DNA of 7,393 nt from Actinomycetes bacterium (GCA_023389045.1 JAEWEZ010000004.1:1-7393), one strand, 5' to 3'; positions 1 through 6,624 are shown, counted from the first letter of the stretch. Notes: generated from the letters alone by a model not told the origin. Numbers and translations: made by a program.

Positions 1-240
1 TGCGGCTCGACCGTGGTGGACCTGACGGACCTGGGCCAGACCCTGGACACCGTGCTCGGCAACGACGACCGACTGGGCGGCTTCGATGCGATCGTCCATC
101 TGGCCGCGGTGCCGGCCGGCGGGATCGCGCCTGCGCGAGAAGGCGGTGGCGGCGGCGCGGGCCCGCTCATCGGCCGCCTCATTCATGGCATGCCCGGCGT
201 GCCCTTTCACCCATTCGAACTCGACGGACCGCCCCACTAA
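1..240 (+). pseudogene. NAD-dependent epimerase/dehydratase fragment, broken at both ends
   Basis: The + frame starting at base 1 is open to a TAA at 238-240, but only about the first 44 codons look like a real protein. They contain VVDLTDLGQTL and GFDAIVHLAAVPAGGIAP, the segment of short-chain extended NAD(P)-dependent sugar epimerases/dehydratases (Rossmann fold) that holds strand 4 and the HLAA cofactor motif. The N-terminal GxxGxxG part would lie before the window. After about position 130 the frame turns into a Gly-rich stretch that is simply the antisense of the conserved RNase HI C-terminus, so the catalytic YxxxK and the rest of the enzyme are absent. I infer a truncation by rearrangement or an assembly join. 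The family call is fairly good for so short a piece; the substrate cannot be told. Confidence 0.6.
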
Positions 241-570
241 GGCGCGGTCAATCGCCTGAAGCAGCTCCACATTGAGAACAGGCTTGCCGTCTTTTTTGCG
301 CCAGCCCTTGCGTTTCCAGCCGGGCATCCACGTGGTCACCGAGTTGATGACGTACTGGCTGTCGCACAGAATCACCAGGTGCTGATCGGCATCCACCGCC
401 GTCGCTTCCAGCAGGTCAAGCACCGCTTTGAGCTCGCCCATATTGTTCGTTCCATGCGGCCAGCCCCCGGCACGCCAGGTGTTGTCATCAATGAACCAGG
501 CCCATCCGGCAGGCCCCGGGTTGCCGAGGGCGGAGCCATCGGCAGCAGCGGTGATCGTCATGCCGGCCAT
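1..570 (-). CDS. rnhA: Ribonuclease HI, catalytic domain complete, 3' end lost at the window edge
   Basis: This gene encodes the endonuclease that cleaves the RNA strand of RNA-DNA hybrids, for example Okazaki primers and R-loops, in the cytoplasm. The ATG is at 570-568. In-frame stops upstream begin with the TAA that ends the preceding acetyltransferase gene, 42 bases away. All family I catalytic residues are visible: D11, E46 (GELKA), D70 (LCDSQYVI), H124 (VKGHAGH) and D134 (NEAADERA), nearly matching E. coli numbering D10/E48/D70/H124/D134. The basic, Trp-rich handle WKRKGWRKKDGKPV is at 85-98. The domain is complete by about residue 144. The frame then stays open to base 1 with no stop, but from about 130 downward it is antisense to the epimerase fragment, so residues after about 145 are not native. 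No good Shine-Dalgarno sequence is seen; M4 is a possible alternative start. Usual family length is about 150 residues. Confidence 0.9.
   Translation of the reverse strand, partial: MAGMTITAAADGSALGNPGPAGWAWFIDDNTWRAGGWPHGTNNMGELKAVLDLLEATAVDADQHLVILCDSQYVINSVTTWMPGWKRKGWRKKDGKPVLNVELLQAIDRALVGRSVEFEWVKGHAGHAMNEAADERARAAATAFSRRRDPAGRHRGQMDDRIEAAQSVVVAEHGVQGLAQVRQVHHGRAA
125..138. repeat. Short perfect inverted repeat at the epimerase/RNase HI junction
   Basis: TCGCGC (125-130) and GCGCGA (133-138) form a perfect 6-base inverted repeat with a CT spacer. It sits where the + strand stops resembling an epimerase and the - strand stops resembling RNase HI. Such palindromes are common by chance in GC-rich DNA, so the coincidence is suggestive only. 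Confidence 0.4.
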
Positions 571-612
571 CGTGTCACAGGGCTCTGACAGACAAGCACG
601 ACGACGAGCGTC

Positions 613-1689
613 TTACTGTTGCTCGATGCGTTTGCCGTAGGTTGCGTGCACGAGGACGGCGCGGAAACCCAGCGCCTCATAGAGCCGGGGTGCGCCGGTG
701 AGCGATTCGGAATCCACGATGAGTTCGATGCGCTGGTAACCGGCCTCGGCCGCGGCCTGGAGCGTGCGGGCGATCACAGCACGGGCGAGGCCCCGTCCGC
801 GCGCTTCGGAACGAGTCCCGACCAGTTCCAGGCTCGCCGTCGTCGGCGCCATCTCCTCGACCATCGCGTAGGACAGCACGGTGCCCGTCGGATCCACCGC
901 GGCAGATCCGAGAGCGGCCCGGAAGCGGTGCGAACCCCACCATCGTTTCCACATCTCCTCGCTGGGCGGGGTGCTCCCCCAGTGGTCCTGGAAGGCGGCC
1001 GCATGTGCCTGCCGTACCGGTTCGCACAGATTCTCGTCGAGGGGAATGATCCTGATGTCCTCGCTGTCGGCAGTGTGGGCCGTGGCCTCGATGGATGCAG
1101 GTAGTTTCTGATCCATCTCGATCCAGGAGCGCAGCCGGGCAAAGCCGCGGGCATCCAGCAGGTAGCGCACTGTTCGGCCCCCACCGGGGAGCATCGGGTC
1201 CTGCCCCTCAGGGGCGTCTTCCCCGCCCCCGACCTGCAGGCTGAAACTACGGCCGGGGTGTTTTTCGGCTCTCATCTCGAGCCCTCGGGCTTCGAGCCAG
1301 TCCATCAGCGCACTACCGATACCGGCACGACGGTGATCCGGATGCACCCCGCCGATCAGGTAGCAACGCACCAGCCCCTCACTGTCGGGTTCCTTCGCCA
1401 TATGCACCAGCCCGTAGGCGATGAGCTCACCGGGACCAGCCTCAGATTCCGCCGTGCGCACCGCAACGCTGTCACGTCCAAGATCGGACTCAGGGTTGCT
1501 CAGGAGCTCATGGGTGTCCTGCGGCGTGATCTCGAGATCCCCTGCGAAGTCGCGACGGATCGATCTCTTCAGCGCGGTCAGGGCATCCACATCATCGAGG
1601 CTGAGGTGATCCCAGCGCAGGTCAGGGCGGTCGAGGGTGTTCGTCGAAGGCATGGGCCTACGGTACGTGACGTGCAGGTTTTGCCTCAT
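613..1689 (-). CDS. GNAT acetyltransferase with two tandem GNAT domains
   Basis: The 358-residue product carries two Gcn5-related acetyltransferase domains, which transfer an acetyl group from acetyl-CoA to an amine. The N-terminal domain (about 24-195) has the pyrophosphate-binding loop VHPDHRRAGIG at 115-125 (RxxGxG). The C-terminal domain (about 210-355) has TRSEARGRGLA at 292-302 followed by the typical YEALGF near 337-342. Both acetyl-CoA loops look intact. Two-domain GNATs are common in actinobacteria; mycothiol synthase MshD is one architecture of this kind, but I see nothing that identifies this protein as MshD, and the acceptor is unknown. It lies 68 bases downstream of the glycoside hydrolase and 42 bases upstream of RNase HI on the same strand, so co-transcription is possible. 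The start at 1689 has no clear ribosome site; ATG at 1653 (MPSTNTLDRP), with an AGG close upstream, is an equally plausible start that loses no domain. Confidence 0.85.
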   Translation of the reverse strand: MRQNLHVTYRRPMPSTNTLDRPDLRWDHLSLDDVDALTALKRSIRRDFAGDLEITPQDTHELLSNPESDLGRDSVAVRTAESEAGPGELIAYGLVHMAKEPDSEGLVRCYLIGGVHPDHRRAGIGSALMDWLEARGLEMRAEKHPGRSFSLQVGGGEDAPEGQDPMLPGGGRTVRYLLDARGFARLRSWIEMDQKLPASIEATAHTADSEDIRIIPLDENLCEPVRQAHAAAFQDHWGSTPPSEEMWKRWWGSHRFRAALGSAAVDPTGTVLSYAMVEEMAPTTASLELVGTRSEARGRGLARAVIARTLQAAAEAGYQRIELIVDSESLTGAPRLYEALGFRAVLVHATYGKRIEQQ

Positions 1690-1746
1690 CTTTTTTCAGC
1701 CCGTCTTCCCACAGGCCGAGCTTCGCGCGCTGTCTCGCGCCGCCTT

Positions 1747-1761
1747 GTGAGCCGTGCTCAC
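1747..1761. repeat. Small hairpin overlapping the hydrolase stop codon
   Basis: GTGAGC (1747-1752) and GCTCAC (1756-1761) pair perfectly around a 3-base loop and include the TGA stop of the hydrolase gene. No T-run follows on either strand, so it is not a convincing intrinsic terminator. At most it could attenuate read-through or stabilise the mRNA end. Confidence 0.3.
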
Positions 1762-3686
1762 TCTTCCTCGTAAGCCGCCTTCTTCTCCTGCACGGCACGC
1801 AGACGCGAGAGGTCCAGTTTTCGGCCGCGGTCGAAATCCACCACGCCATTCTTTTCCTGGAACACATCGGTGAGCTGCGTATAGCAGTAGCCGAACATCA
1901 GCGGATCCTCGAGGAGTACCCGGGTGAGGCCCTCAAAGCGTGCATAGAGTTCCTCGGTCGAGCGCACCCGATCGCCATAGCCCCAGGAGACCGCCTGATC
2001 GGTGCCGGTTGCCTCGGCTGCCTGTCGGGCTTCTTCCTCGTTCCACCAGATCCCGCCGTATTCGGAGACGAAGAAGGGCTGGCCGGCGTAGGGAATCGAG
2101 AAGGATCCATCGGCGTGCGGGAGCGTGTTCGGCGGCAAAGTAATCCGATTGACCTGCGGTTTCCCTTCGGCCAGTCCGGCCTGTTCCTCGGCGAACCGTG
2201 CAGGGTCCTGCTCGTAGGAGTGGGAGTCGTACACATCGGCTCCCCGCACACGGTGAGAGTAGCCGGAGGCGTCGATCACGGGCCGAGAGGGGTCCGCGAG
2301 TTTCGTGGCGTCGTACATGGCATGCGTGACGTCATCGAGCACGGTAATCCCGTCGTGCATCACCTGGTGGGTTTCGTTCAGCGGGCACCAGCCGATGATC
2401 GACGGGTGGCTCACATCGCGCCGCACCGCCTCCACCCACTGCGCAATGAAGGAGGCCGGTGGTTTCTGGTTCTGCCCGAGTGGCCCCTGCCCGGAAACGC
2501 CCCAGTCGCCGAACTCTCCCCAGAGCAGGTAACCGTGCAGGTCCGCCCAGAAAACCATCCGCTCCTCGAAGACTTTTTGGTGCAGACGGGCGCCGTTGAA
2601 ACCGGCTTCGAGAGCGATGCGTACGTCCTGCACGATCGCGTCATCGCTCGGGGCGGTCATAATCGAATCGCGCCAATACCCCTGGTCAAGCACGAGGCGC
2701 TGGAAAACTTTACGGCCGTTGAGGCGGAACTCGTACCCCTCGAGGGCGGTGGAGCGCAACCCGGCATAGGAGCGCACCTCATCAAGCACCTCCCCGTCGG
2801 CCCCCTCGAGGACCAGACGAAGCGCATACAGTTCCGGCTCTCCCGGAGCCCACAGGCGCACATGCTCCTCGGGGATGTTCAGACGCAGGGTGGGGGCGAG
2901 GTCGAGGTCGGCTCGCGCGGTGCACTGCGCAATGACCTCACTGCTGCCGGGAAGGGTCGCGTCCAGGCGCAGACGGGATCCGCGCGGGTTCTGTCGCAGC
3001 GAGACGGTCACGTCGAAGGCATTGCTTGCCAGTTGCGGGGTGATCGCGAGGGAGCGGATTTCCGCGGCGGGAACGCCTTCAAGCCAGACCGTCTGCCACA
3101 TGCCGGTGGTGCGCGTGTACTGGCAGTGCGTCGAATGGAACCAGGTGGCCTGTTTACCGCGGGCCTGCACGGCATCTCGCGGATCGCGCGCACGCACCAC
3201 CACGGTGACGGTGCCGCCAGGATCAACCACCTCGGAAAGGTCGGCGCTAAAGGGGGTGAAGCCGCCGCGGTGGCGAGCCACTTCCACGCCATTGGCCCAG
3301 ACAGTCGCATCGTGGTCCACCGCGCCGAAACGCAGCACCGGCCGCAGGCCCTTCCAGTCGGCGGGAACGGTGATCTCCCGGCGATACCAGACGGCCTCGA
3401 GGAAGTCGGTATCCCCGATGCCCGAGGCGGTGGACTCCGGGGCGAAGGGCACGGTGATCGTCCCGCTGAGGTCGCGGTCGACGAGGCCCCGTTCGATGCC
3501 GGTATCGGAGCGGTCGATCTCGAACTGCCAGGTGCCGTTGAGGTTCAGCCAGGTGGGCCGGTGCAGCTGCGGGCGTGGATGCTCCGGGCGGGGCACGTCG
3601 GCTGCGGCGCTGTGCGGCGGGTCGAGGAGCGCGGCGAGTTCCTCGGCGCGGGAGAACAGGTCACGCAGATGGGCTGGCAGGGTCAT
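1758..3686 (-). CDS. Glycoside hydrolase family 2 protein (beta-galactosidase/beta-glucuronidase superfamily), cytoplasmic
   Basis: This 642-residue protein is a retaining exo-glycosidase of family GH2. Domains in order: an N-terminal sugar-binding jelly roll (about 40-205, with RPTWLNLNGTWQFEID at 43-58 and YTRTTGMWQTVWLE at 190-203), an immunoglobulin-like domain (about 207-310), and a TIM barrel (about 312-625). The acid/base is predicted to be E438 in WCPLNET and the nucleophile E542 in FVSEYGG. The barrel strand GFNGARLHQKVFEERMVFWA (362-381) is also typical. There is no signal peptide, so it should act on glycosides or short oligosaccharides already imported. The ATG at 3686 has a strong GAGGAG ribosome site (3692-3697). 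A promoter with an overlapping LacI-type operator lies just upstream. No sugar transporter or regulator is adjacent in the window. The substrate cannot be read from sequence: family members cleave beta-galactosides, beta-glucuronides, beta-mannosides or arabinosides. Confidence 0.92.
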   Translation of the reverse strand: MTLPAHLRDLFSRAEELAALLDPPHSAAADVPRPEHPRPQLHRPTWLNLNGTWQFEIDRSDTGIERGLVDRDLSGTITVPFAPESTASGIGDTDFLEAVWYRREITVPADWKGLRPVLRFGAVDHDATVWANGVEVARHRGGFTPFSADLSEVVDPGGTVTVVVRARDPRDAVQARGKQATWFHSTHCQYTRTTGMWQTVWLEGVPAAEIRSLAITPQLASNAFDVTVSLRQNPRGSRLRLDATLPGSSEVIAQCTARADLDLAPTLRLNIPEEHVRLWAPGEPELYALRLVLEGADGEVLDEVRSYAGLRSTALEGYEFRLNGRKVFQRLVLDQGYWRDSIMTAPSDDAIVQDVRIALEAGFNGARLHQKVFEERMVFWADLHGYLLWGEFGDWGVSGQGPLGQNQKPPASFIAQWVEAVRRDVSHPSIIGWCPLNETHQVMHDGITVLDDVTHAMYDATKLADPSRPVIDASGYSHRVRGADVYDSHSYEQDPARFAEEQAGLAEGKPQVNRITLPPNTLPHADGSFSIPYAGQPFFVSEYGGIWWNEEEARQAAEATGTDQAVSWGYGDRVRSTEELYARFEGLTRVLLEDPLMFGYCYTQLTDVFQEKNGVVDFDRGRKLDLSRLRAVQEKKAAYEEE

Positions 3687-3731
3687 GGATGCTCCTCGGT
3701 CCGACGGATCGACGGTGATCGGCTGGGATCT

Positions 3732-3761
3732 ATTGTGCTTGGCGCCACACCTTTAGTGCAA
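3732..3761 (-). promoter_or_regulatory. Predicted promoter of the glycoside hydrolase gene
   Basis: On the - strand a TTGCAC -35 box (3756-3761) and a CACAAT -10 box (3732-3737) are 18 bases apart, each matching the sigma-70 consensus at four of six positions. Transcription would start near 3725 and leave a leader of about 40 bases carrying the GAGGAG ribosome site. Confidence 0.5.
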
Positions 3762-3768
3762 CGTTGTA
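3757..3768. promoter_or_regulatory. LacI-family-type operator overlapping the hydrolase -35 box
   Basis: TGCAACGTTGTA is a palindrome with one mismatched pair centred on CG, the pattern typical of LacI/GalR-family repressor sites. It overlaps the predicted -35 box of the hydrolase promoter, a classic position for repression released by a sugar. Longer arms CCACAC (3745-3750) and GTGTGG (3773-3778) flank it, although their centre is offset by one base. The cognate repressor gene is not in the window. Confidence 0.5.
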
Positions 3769-3798
3769 AACAGTGTGGTGGTGCTGACGGGCAGGCCC

Positions 3799-3825
3799 TT
3801 GCCCACCCCTCCTGCTCCGTACAAT
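3799..3825 (+). promoter_or_regulatory. Predicted promoter of the cation efflux gene
   Basis: TACAAT at 3820-3825 is a five-of-six match to the -10 consensus. A weak TTGCCC (3799-3804) lies 15 bases upstream, a little short for a -35. A transcript starting near 3832 would exclude the upstream in-frame GTG at 3775 and supports GTG 3862 as the start codon. Confidence 0.45.
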
Positions 3826-3861
3826 GACCGCGCACGCCTCCCCACTTCGATCGGAAAACGA

Positions 3862-4848
3862 GTGACGTCCCCGTCCCCTGAGCGGTCCCGCCAGCCGAGC
3901 GCGAAGCCCGCTGATCTGACCCGTTTTGCCTGGCTGTCGATCATCGCGGCAATCGCCACGATCGCTCTCAAGGGCGGCGCCTGGGCGCTGACCGGCTCGG
4001 TGGGTCTGCTCTCCGATGCGGCCGAATCCACGGTGAACCTGGTCGCGGCAGTGGTCGCTTTGATCGCACTGCGTCTGGCGGCGAAGCCCGCCACCGATCG
4101 TTTCCTCTACGGCAAAGCCAAGGCGGAATACTTCTCCGCGGCGGTGGAGGGCGCGATGATTTTCGTGGCCGCCGCCGTCATCCTGGTCACTGCCGTGGAG
4201 CGCTTCGTCAACCCGGAGCCGCTGGACAATGTGGGCTGGGGCCTGGGCATTTCTGTGATTGCCTCGCTGCTCAACGGGGTGGTCGCGATGGTGCTGATCC
4301 GGGCGGGGCACACGCACCGTTCGATCACGCTGCGGGCCGACGGGCGCCATCTCCTCACCGATGTGTGGACCTCCGTCGGGGTGATCGCCGGGGTCGGGCT
4401 TGTGGTGCTCACCGGCTGGGAGCGTCTGGACCCGCTGGTCGCTTTCGCGGTGGGCGTCAACATCATCATCACCGGGATTTCGCTGCTCTCGGAGTCCCTG
4501 GGCGGCCTGATGGACCGGGCCCTGGACGATGAGGATCACGCGGTCATCACCGAGATTCTGCGGCGCCGCACCGACGGTTCCGTCACCTTCCACGGGCTTC
4601 TCACCCGCGAAGCCGGGCAGCAAAAGTTCCTCAGCGTGCATGTTCTGGTGCCCGACGAGTGGACCATCAAACAGGGGCACGACTACATCGAGGACCTCGA
4701 AGCTGAGCTCGAAAGCGCCCTACCGGGGCTGACCGCGCTCACGCACCTGGAGCCGATCTCCGATCCCGTCAGCTACGAAGACATCCCCGAAGCGCAGGTT
4801 CCGATCCACGGCGACGATCACGACTCCTCGCGCCCGCCGCAGAACTAA
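3862..4848 (+). CDS. Cation diffusion facilitator (CDF) family transporter
   Basis: This is an inner-membrane proton-coupled exporter of a divalent metal ion (the family moves Zn, Fe, Co, Ni, Mn or Cd). From GTG 3862 it is 328 residues, a normal CDF length. A short cytoplasmic N-terminus is followed by helices starting near residues 22, 49, 91, 125, 164 and 190, then a cytoplasmic domain (about 210-305) with FHGLLTREAGQQKFLSVHVL and a closing HLEP. The helix 5 metal pair H163xxxD167 (RHLLTD) is present. The helix 2 partner reads E55xxxN59 (SDAAESTVN) instead of the common D/HxxxD, and the usual GHGKAE loop is YGKAKAE. I chose 3862 over 3775 because the best -10 box lies between them and GGA at 3853 can serve as a weak ribosome site. 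The last 20 residues are acidic and His-containing. It is divergent from the hydrolase and converges on the EEP-family gene with a 12-base gap. The metal is not identifiable. Confidence 0.9.
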   Translation: MTSPSPERSRQPSAKPADLTRFAWLSIIAAIATIALKGGAWALTGSVGLLSDAAESTVNLVAAVVALIALRLAAKPATDRFLYGKAKAEYFSAAVEGAMIFVAAAVILVTAVERFVNPEPLDNVGWGLGISVIASLLNGVVAMVLIRAGHTHRSITLRADGRHLLTDVWTSVGVIAGVGLVVLTGWERLDPLVAFAVGVNIIITGISLLSESLGGLMDRALDDEDHAVITEILRRRTDGSVTFHGLLTREAGQQKFLSVHVLVPDEWTIKQGHDYIEDLEAELESALPGLTALTHLEPISDPVSYEDIPEAQVPIHGDDHDSSRPPQN

Positions 4849-4860
4849 GCGTTCAGGCCC

Positions 4861-5700
4861 TTAGTGCGCGAGCTGGACCCGTGCCTGCACGCTCATATGG
4901 TCGCTGGCCACGGCCCCGTCGAGCTGATGCAGGTGTGTGGAATGCTCCAGCACCCCGAGTCCCTCCGCGAGGATCCAGTCGATCCTGGCTTCACCCTCGG
5001 TCGGCTCCCCGTAATCCGGGAAGGTGCCCCACTGCCCGCCGTGCACCGTCGGCGCCGCCAGCCGGGTATCGCCGAGACCTGACTCCACCAGAATCCTCCA
5101 CGCGGCACTCTTTTCGGCGTCCGCGTTGAAGTCGCCCATCAGCACGATCGGGAGCTGCCCCTCGCCCTGCCCCTCTCCCGAGGCCGCCATCTCATGCAGG
5201 CGTGCCGCGAGCAGGTGCGCACCCTGTTCCTGGGCCTGCTGCCCGGCATGGTCCAGGTGAGTCACCGCGAAGATCATCTCCCGCCCGGTCGCGAGATCGC
5301 GCACGCGGGCGAGAACCGCGATCCGGGGGCAGTGCGCATCCCAGCCGAGGCTACCCTGCAGGCGCGGCTCCTCTGCGAGCCAGAACTGGTCCCAGTCGAG
5401 GACCTCGAAGCGGTCACGGCGCAGCAGAAGCAGATTGTGTTCGCCGCGGCCGCCGCCGTCGCGCCCGTACCCAAGGCGCAGATACGTCTGCCCCAGGGCT
5501 TCGTCGATCACGGGAACCTGCTCGGGAAGAACTTCCTGGGTGCCAATCACATCGGCGCCGCAGCGGCGCAGCAGATCCTGCAGAACAGGCCGACGGGTGG
5601 GCCAGTGGTCGGGGTGGTCCGCGGGAACCTCCGGGTTCGCCATGCGGATGTTCTGGGTCAGGATCGTGAAGGCGGGCGCGGAGACCGGAGCAAGCAGCAT
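4861..5700 (-). CDS. Endonuclease/exonuclease/phosphatase (EEP) family hydrolase
   Basis: The 279-residue product has the DNase I-like metal-dependent fold used by exonuclease III, nucleases, inositol phosphatases and sphingomyelinases to cleave phosphodiester or phosphomonoester bonds. Motifs appear in the family order: N17 (TQNIR), E56 (IGTQEV), H148 and D150 (THLDH), D190 and N192 (MGDFNAD), D241 (RIDWIL), and D267-H268 (ASDHMS). All residues expected to bind Mg2+ or do catalysis are therefore present. No signal peptide or membrane segment is seen, so it is probably cytoplasmic. The ATG at 5700 is the first available start, and the next Met (M20) would delete N17. No Shine-Dalgarno sequence precedes it; the transcript may be leaderless. 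It is divergent from the SAM hydrolase gene, with 68 bases between. The substrate is unknown; this subgroup is usually annotated only to family level. Confidence 0.88.
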   Translation of the reverse strand: MLLAPVSAPAFTILTQNIRMANPEVPADHPDHWPTRRPVLQDLLRRCGADVIGTQEVLPEQVPVIDEALGQTYLRLGYGRDGGGRGEHNLLLLRRDRFEVLDWDQFWLAEEPRLQGSLGWDAHCPRIAVLARVRDLATGREMIFAVTHLDHAGQQAQEQGAHLLAARLHEMAASGEGQGEGQLPIVLMGDFNADAEKSAAWRILVESGLGDTRLAAPTVHGGQWGTFPDYGEPTEGEARIDWILAEGLGVLEHSTHLHQLDGAVASDHMSVQARVQLAH

Positions 5701-5706
5701 GGTTAC

Positions 5707-5712
5707 ATCATG
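5707..5712 (-). promoter_or_regulatory. Possible -10 box for a leaderless EEP-family transcript
   Basis: On the - strand CATGAT (4 of 6 to the -10 consensus) ends six bases before the ATG at 5700, so transcription could begin at the A of the start codon. No Shine-Dalgarno sequence and no clear -35 box are present. This is weaker than the matching + strand site. Confidence 0.25.
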
Positions 5713-5756
5713 ACGCCGGATGACGGTCCACCGCGCGCTTTAGGGCCCCAAGGCCC

Positions 5757-5762
5757 CATACT
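5757..5762 (+). promoter_or_regulatory. -10 box for a probably leaderless SAM hydrolase transcript
   Basis: CATACT (4 of 6 to the consensus) ends six bases before ATG 5769, placing the expected transcription start on the A of the start codon. There is no ribosome site before this ATG. Leaderless mRNAs are common in actinobacteria. Upstream, GGCCCCA occurs twice (5744-5750 and 5752-5758) with an inverted GGGCC/GGCCC at 5743-5756, which might be a regulator site. Confidence 0.4.
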
Positions 5763-5768
5763 CGCTAT

Positions 5769-6608
5769 ATGCGTCCTCTTGTTTTGCAGTCGGATTTCGG
5801 TCTCGACGATGGTGCGGTCAGCGCCATGTACGGCGTTGCCGTCGGTGTCGCACCGAACCTTCGCATCACGGACCTGACCCACAACATTCCGCCCTACGAC
5901 ATTTGGGAGGGCTCCTACCGGCTCGCCCAGGTGGTCACCTACTGGCCCGAGGGCACCGTCTTCGTGTCGGTTGTGGATCCGGGGGTGGGGTCGGAGCGTC
6001 TCTCCGTCGTGGCCCGCACCCGCACCGGCCACTACGTCGTCACCCCCGATAACGGAACCCTCACCCATCTGCACCATTTTTTCGGAATCGTGGAGCTGCG
6101 CCAGATCGACGAGGCGGTGAACCGTCGGGAAGGCTCCGAGCAGTCCTACACCTTCCACGGTCGCGACGTATACGCCTACACGGGGGCGCGCCTGGCCAGC
6201 GGTGAGATCACCTTTGAGGAAGTGGGGCCGACGGTGCCGCTGGAGAATCTGGTGACGCTGCCGGTTCTTGCCCCTCGCGTCGAGGACGGCGCCGTGCACG
6301 GCAGCATCGACACCCTCGATGTGCGCTACGGCTCCCTGTGGACCTCCATCCCCCGCGCCATGCTGGTGGAGATGGGACTTCAGCACGGGGACCGCGTGCA
6401 ACTGCGGGTGCGGCACAACGATCACGTGGTCCACTCGGCGCAGATCCGTTACGTGCGTTCCTTTGCCGACGTCGAAATCGGTGAATCCCTGCTGTACATC
6501 AACTCGCTGGACCGCGCCGCGATCGCGATCAACCGCGGCCACTATGCGCGCGCCTTCTCTCTTGGCACCGGCGCTGCCTGGCGCCTCACCCTTACCCCCG
6601 TGGACTGA
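5769..6608 (+). CDS. S-adenosyl-L-methionine hydrolase (DUF62 / SAM hydroxide adenosyltransferase)
   Basis: The enzyme uses water-derived hydroxide to split S-adenosylmethionine into adenosine and L-methionine. The 279-residue product fits the family in length and motif order: N-terminal LQSDFGLDD (6-14), THNIPPYD (37-44), the loop VVDPGVGSERL (68-78), TPDNGTL (92-98) and FHGRDVYAY (129-137). The Asp-Arg-His hydrolase triad described for archaeal homologues is predicted as D70, R77 and H130. The FHGRD histidine, together with the absence of the insertion loop found in fluorinases and chlorinases, argues for a hydrolase and against a halogenase. The C-terminal domain motif is YGSLWTSI (187-194), where halogenases have FGNxWTNI. 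It is the first gene of a + strand operon and is followed after 28 bases by an ECF transporter S component. ATG 5769 has no ribosome site, and a -10 box six bases upstream suggests a leaderless transcript. Confidence 0.9.
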   Translation: MRPLVLQSDFGLDDGAVSAMYGVAVGVAPNLRITDLTHNIPPYDIWEGSYRLAQVVTYWPEGTVFVSVVDPGVGSERLSVVARTRTGHYVVTPDNGTLTHLHHFFGIVELRQIDEAVNRREGSEQSYTFHGRDVYAYTGARLASGEITFEEVGPTVPLENLVTLPVLAPRVEDGAVHGSIDTLDVRYGSLWTSIPRAMLVEMGLQHGDRVQLRVRHNDHVVHSAQIRYVRSFADVEIGESLLYINSLDRAAIAINRGHYARAFSLGTGAAWRLTLTPVD

Positions 6609-6624
6609 GTTCCACCCCACCCTC

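Noticed and set aside
613..1689. Mycothiol synthase MshD
   Set aside because: The two-GNAT layout is shared, but I see no sequence feature specific to MshD and no mycothiol genes nearby.
2115..3827. A 570-codon open frame on the + strand opposite the glycoside hydrolase
   Set aside because: It is antisense to a protein with clear GH2 motifs, its translation shows no family motif, and long antisense frames are usual in GC-rich codon use.
3775..3861. N-terminal extension of the CDF protein from GTG 3775
   Set aside because: The extension is Pro-rich, spans the best -10 box and has no ribosome site; CDF proteins normally begin just before helix 1.
3730..4680. A 316-codon - strand frame opposite the CDF gene
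   Set aside because: It is rich in His, Gly, Arg and Gln with no membrane or domain pattern, as expected for the reverse of a membrane protein gene.
4849..4860. Possible bidirectional terminator between the convergent CDF and EEP-family genes
   Set aside because: Only 12 bases separate the stops, with no stem longer than about four pairs and no T-run.
5769..6608. SAM-dependent fluorinase or chlorinase
   Set aside because: The FHGRD histidine of hydrolases is present, and the extra loop after the NG motif seen in fluorinases is missing.
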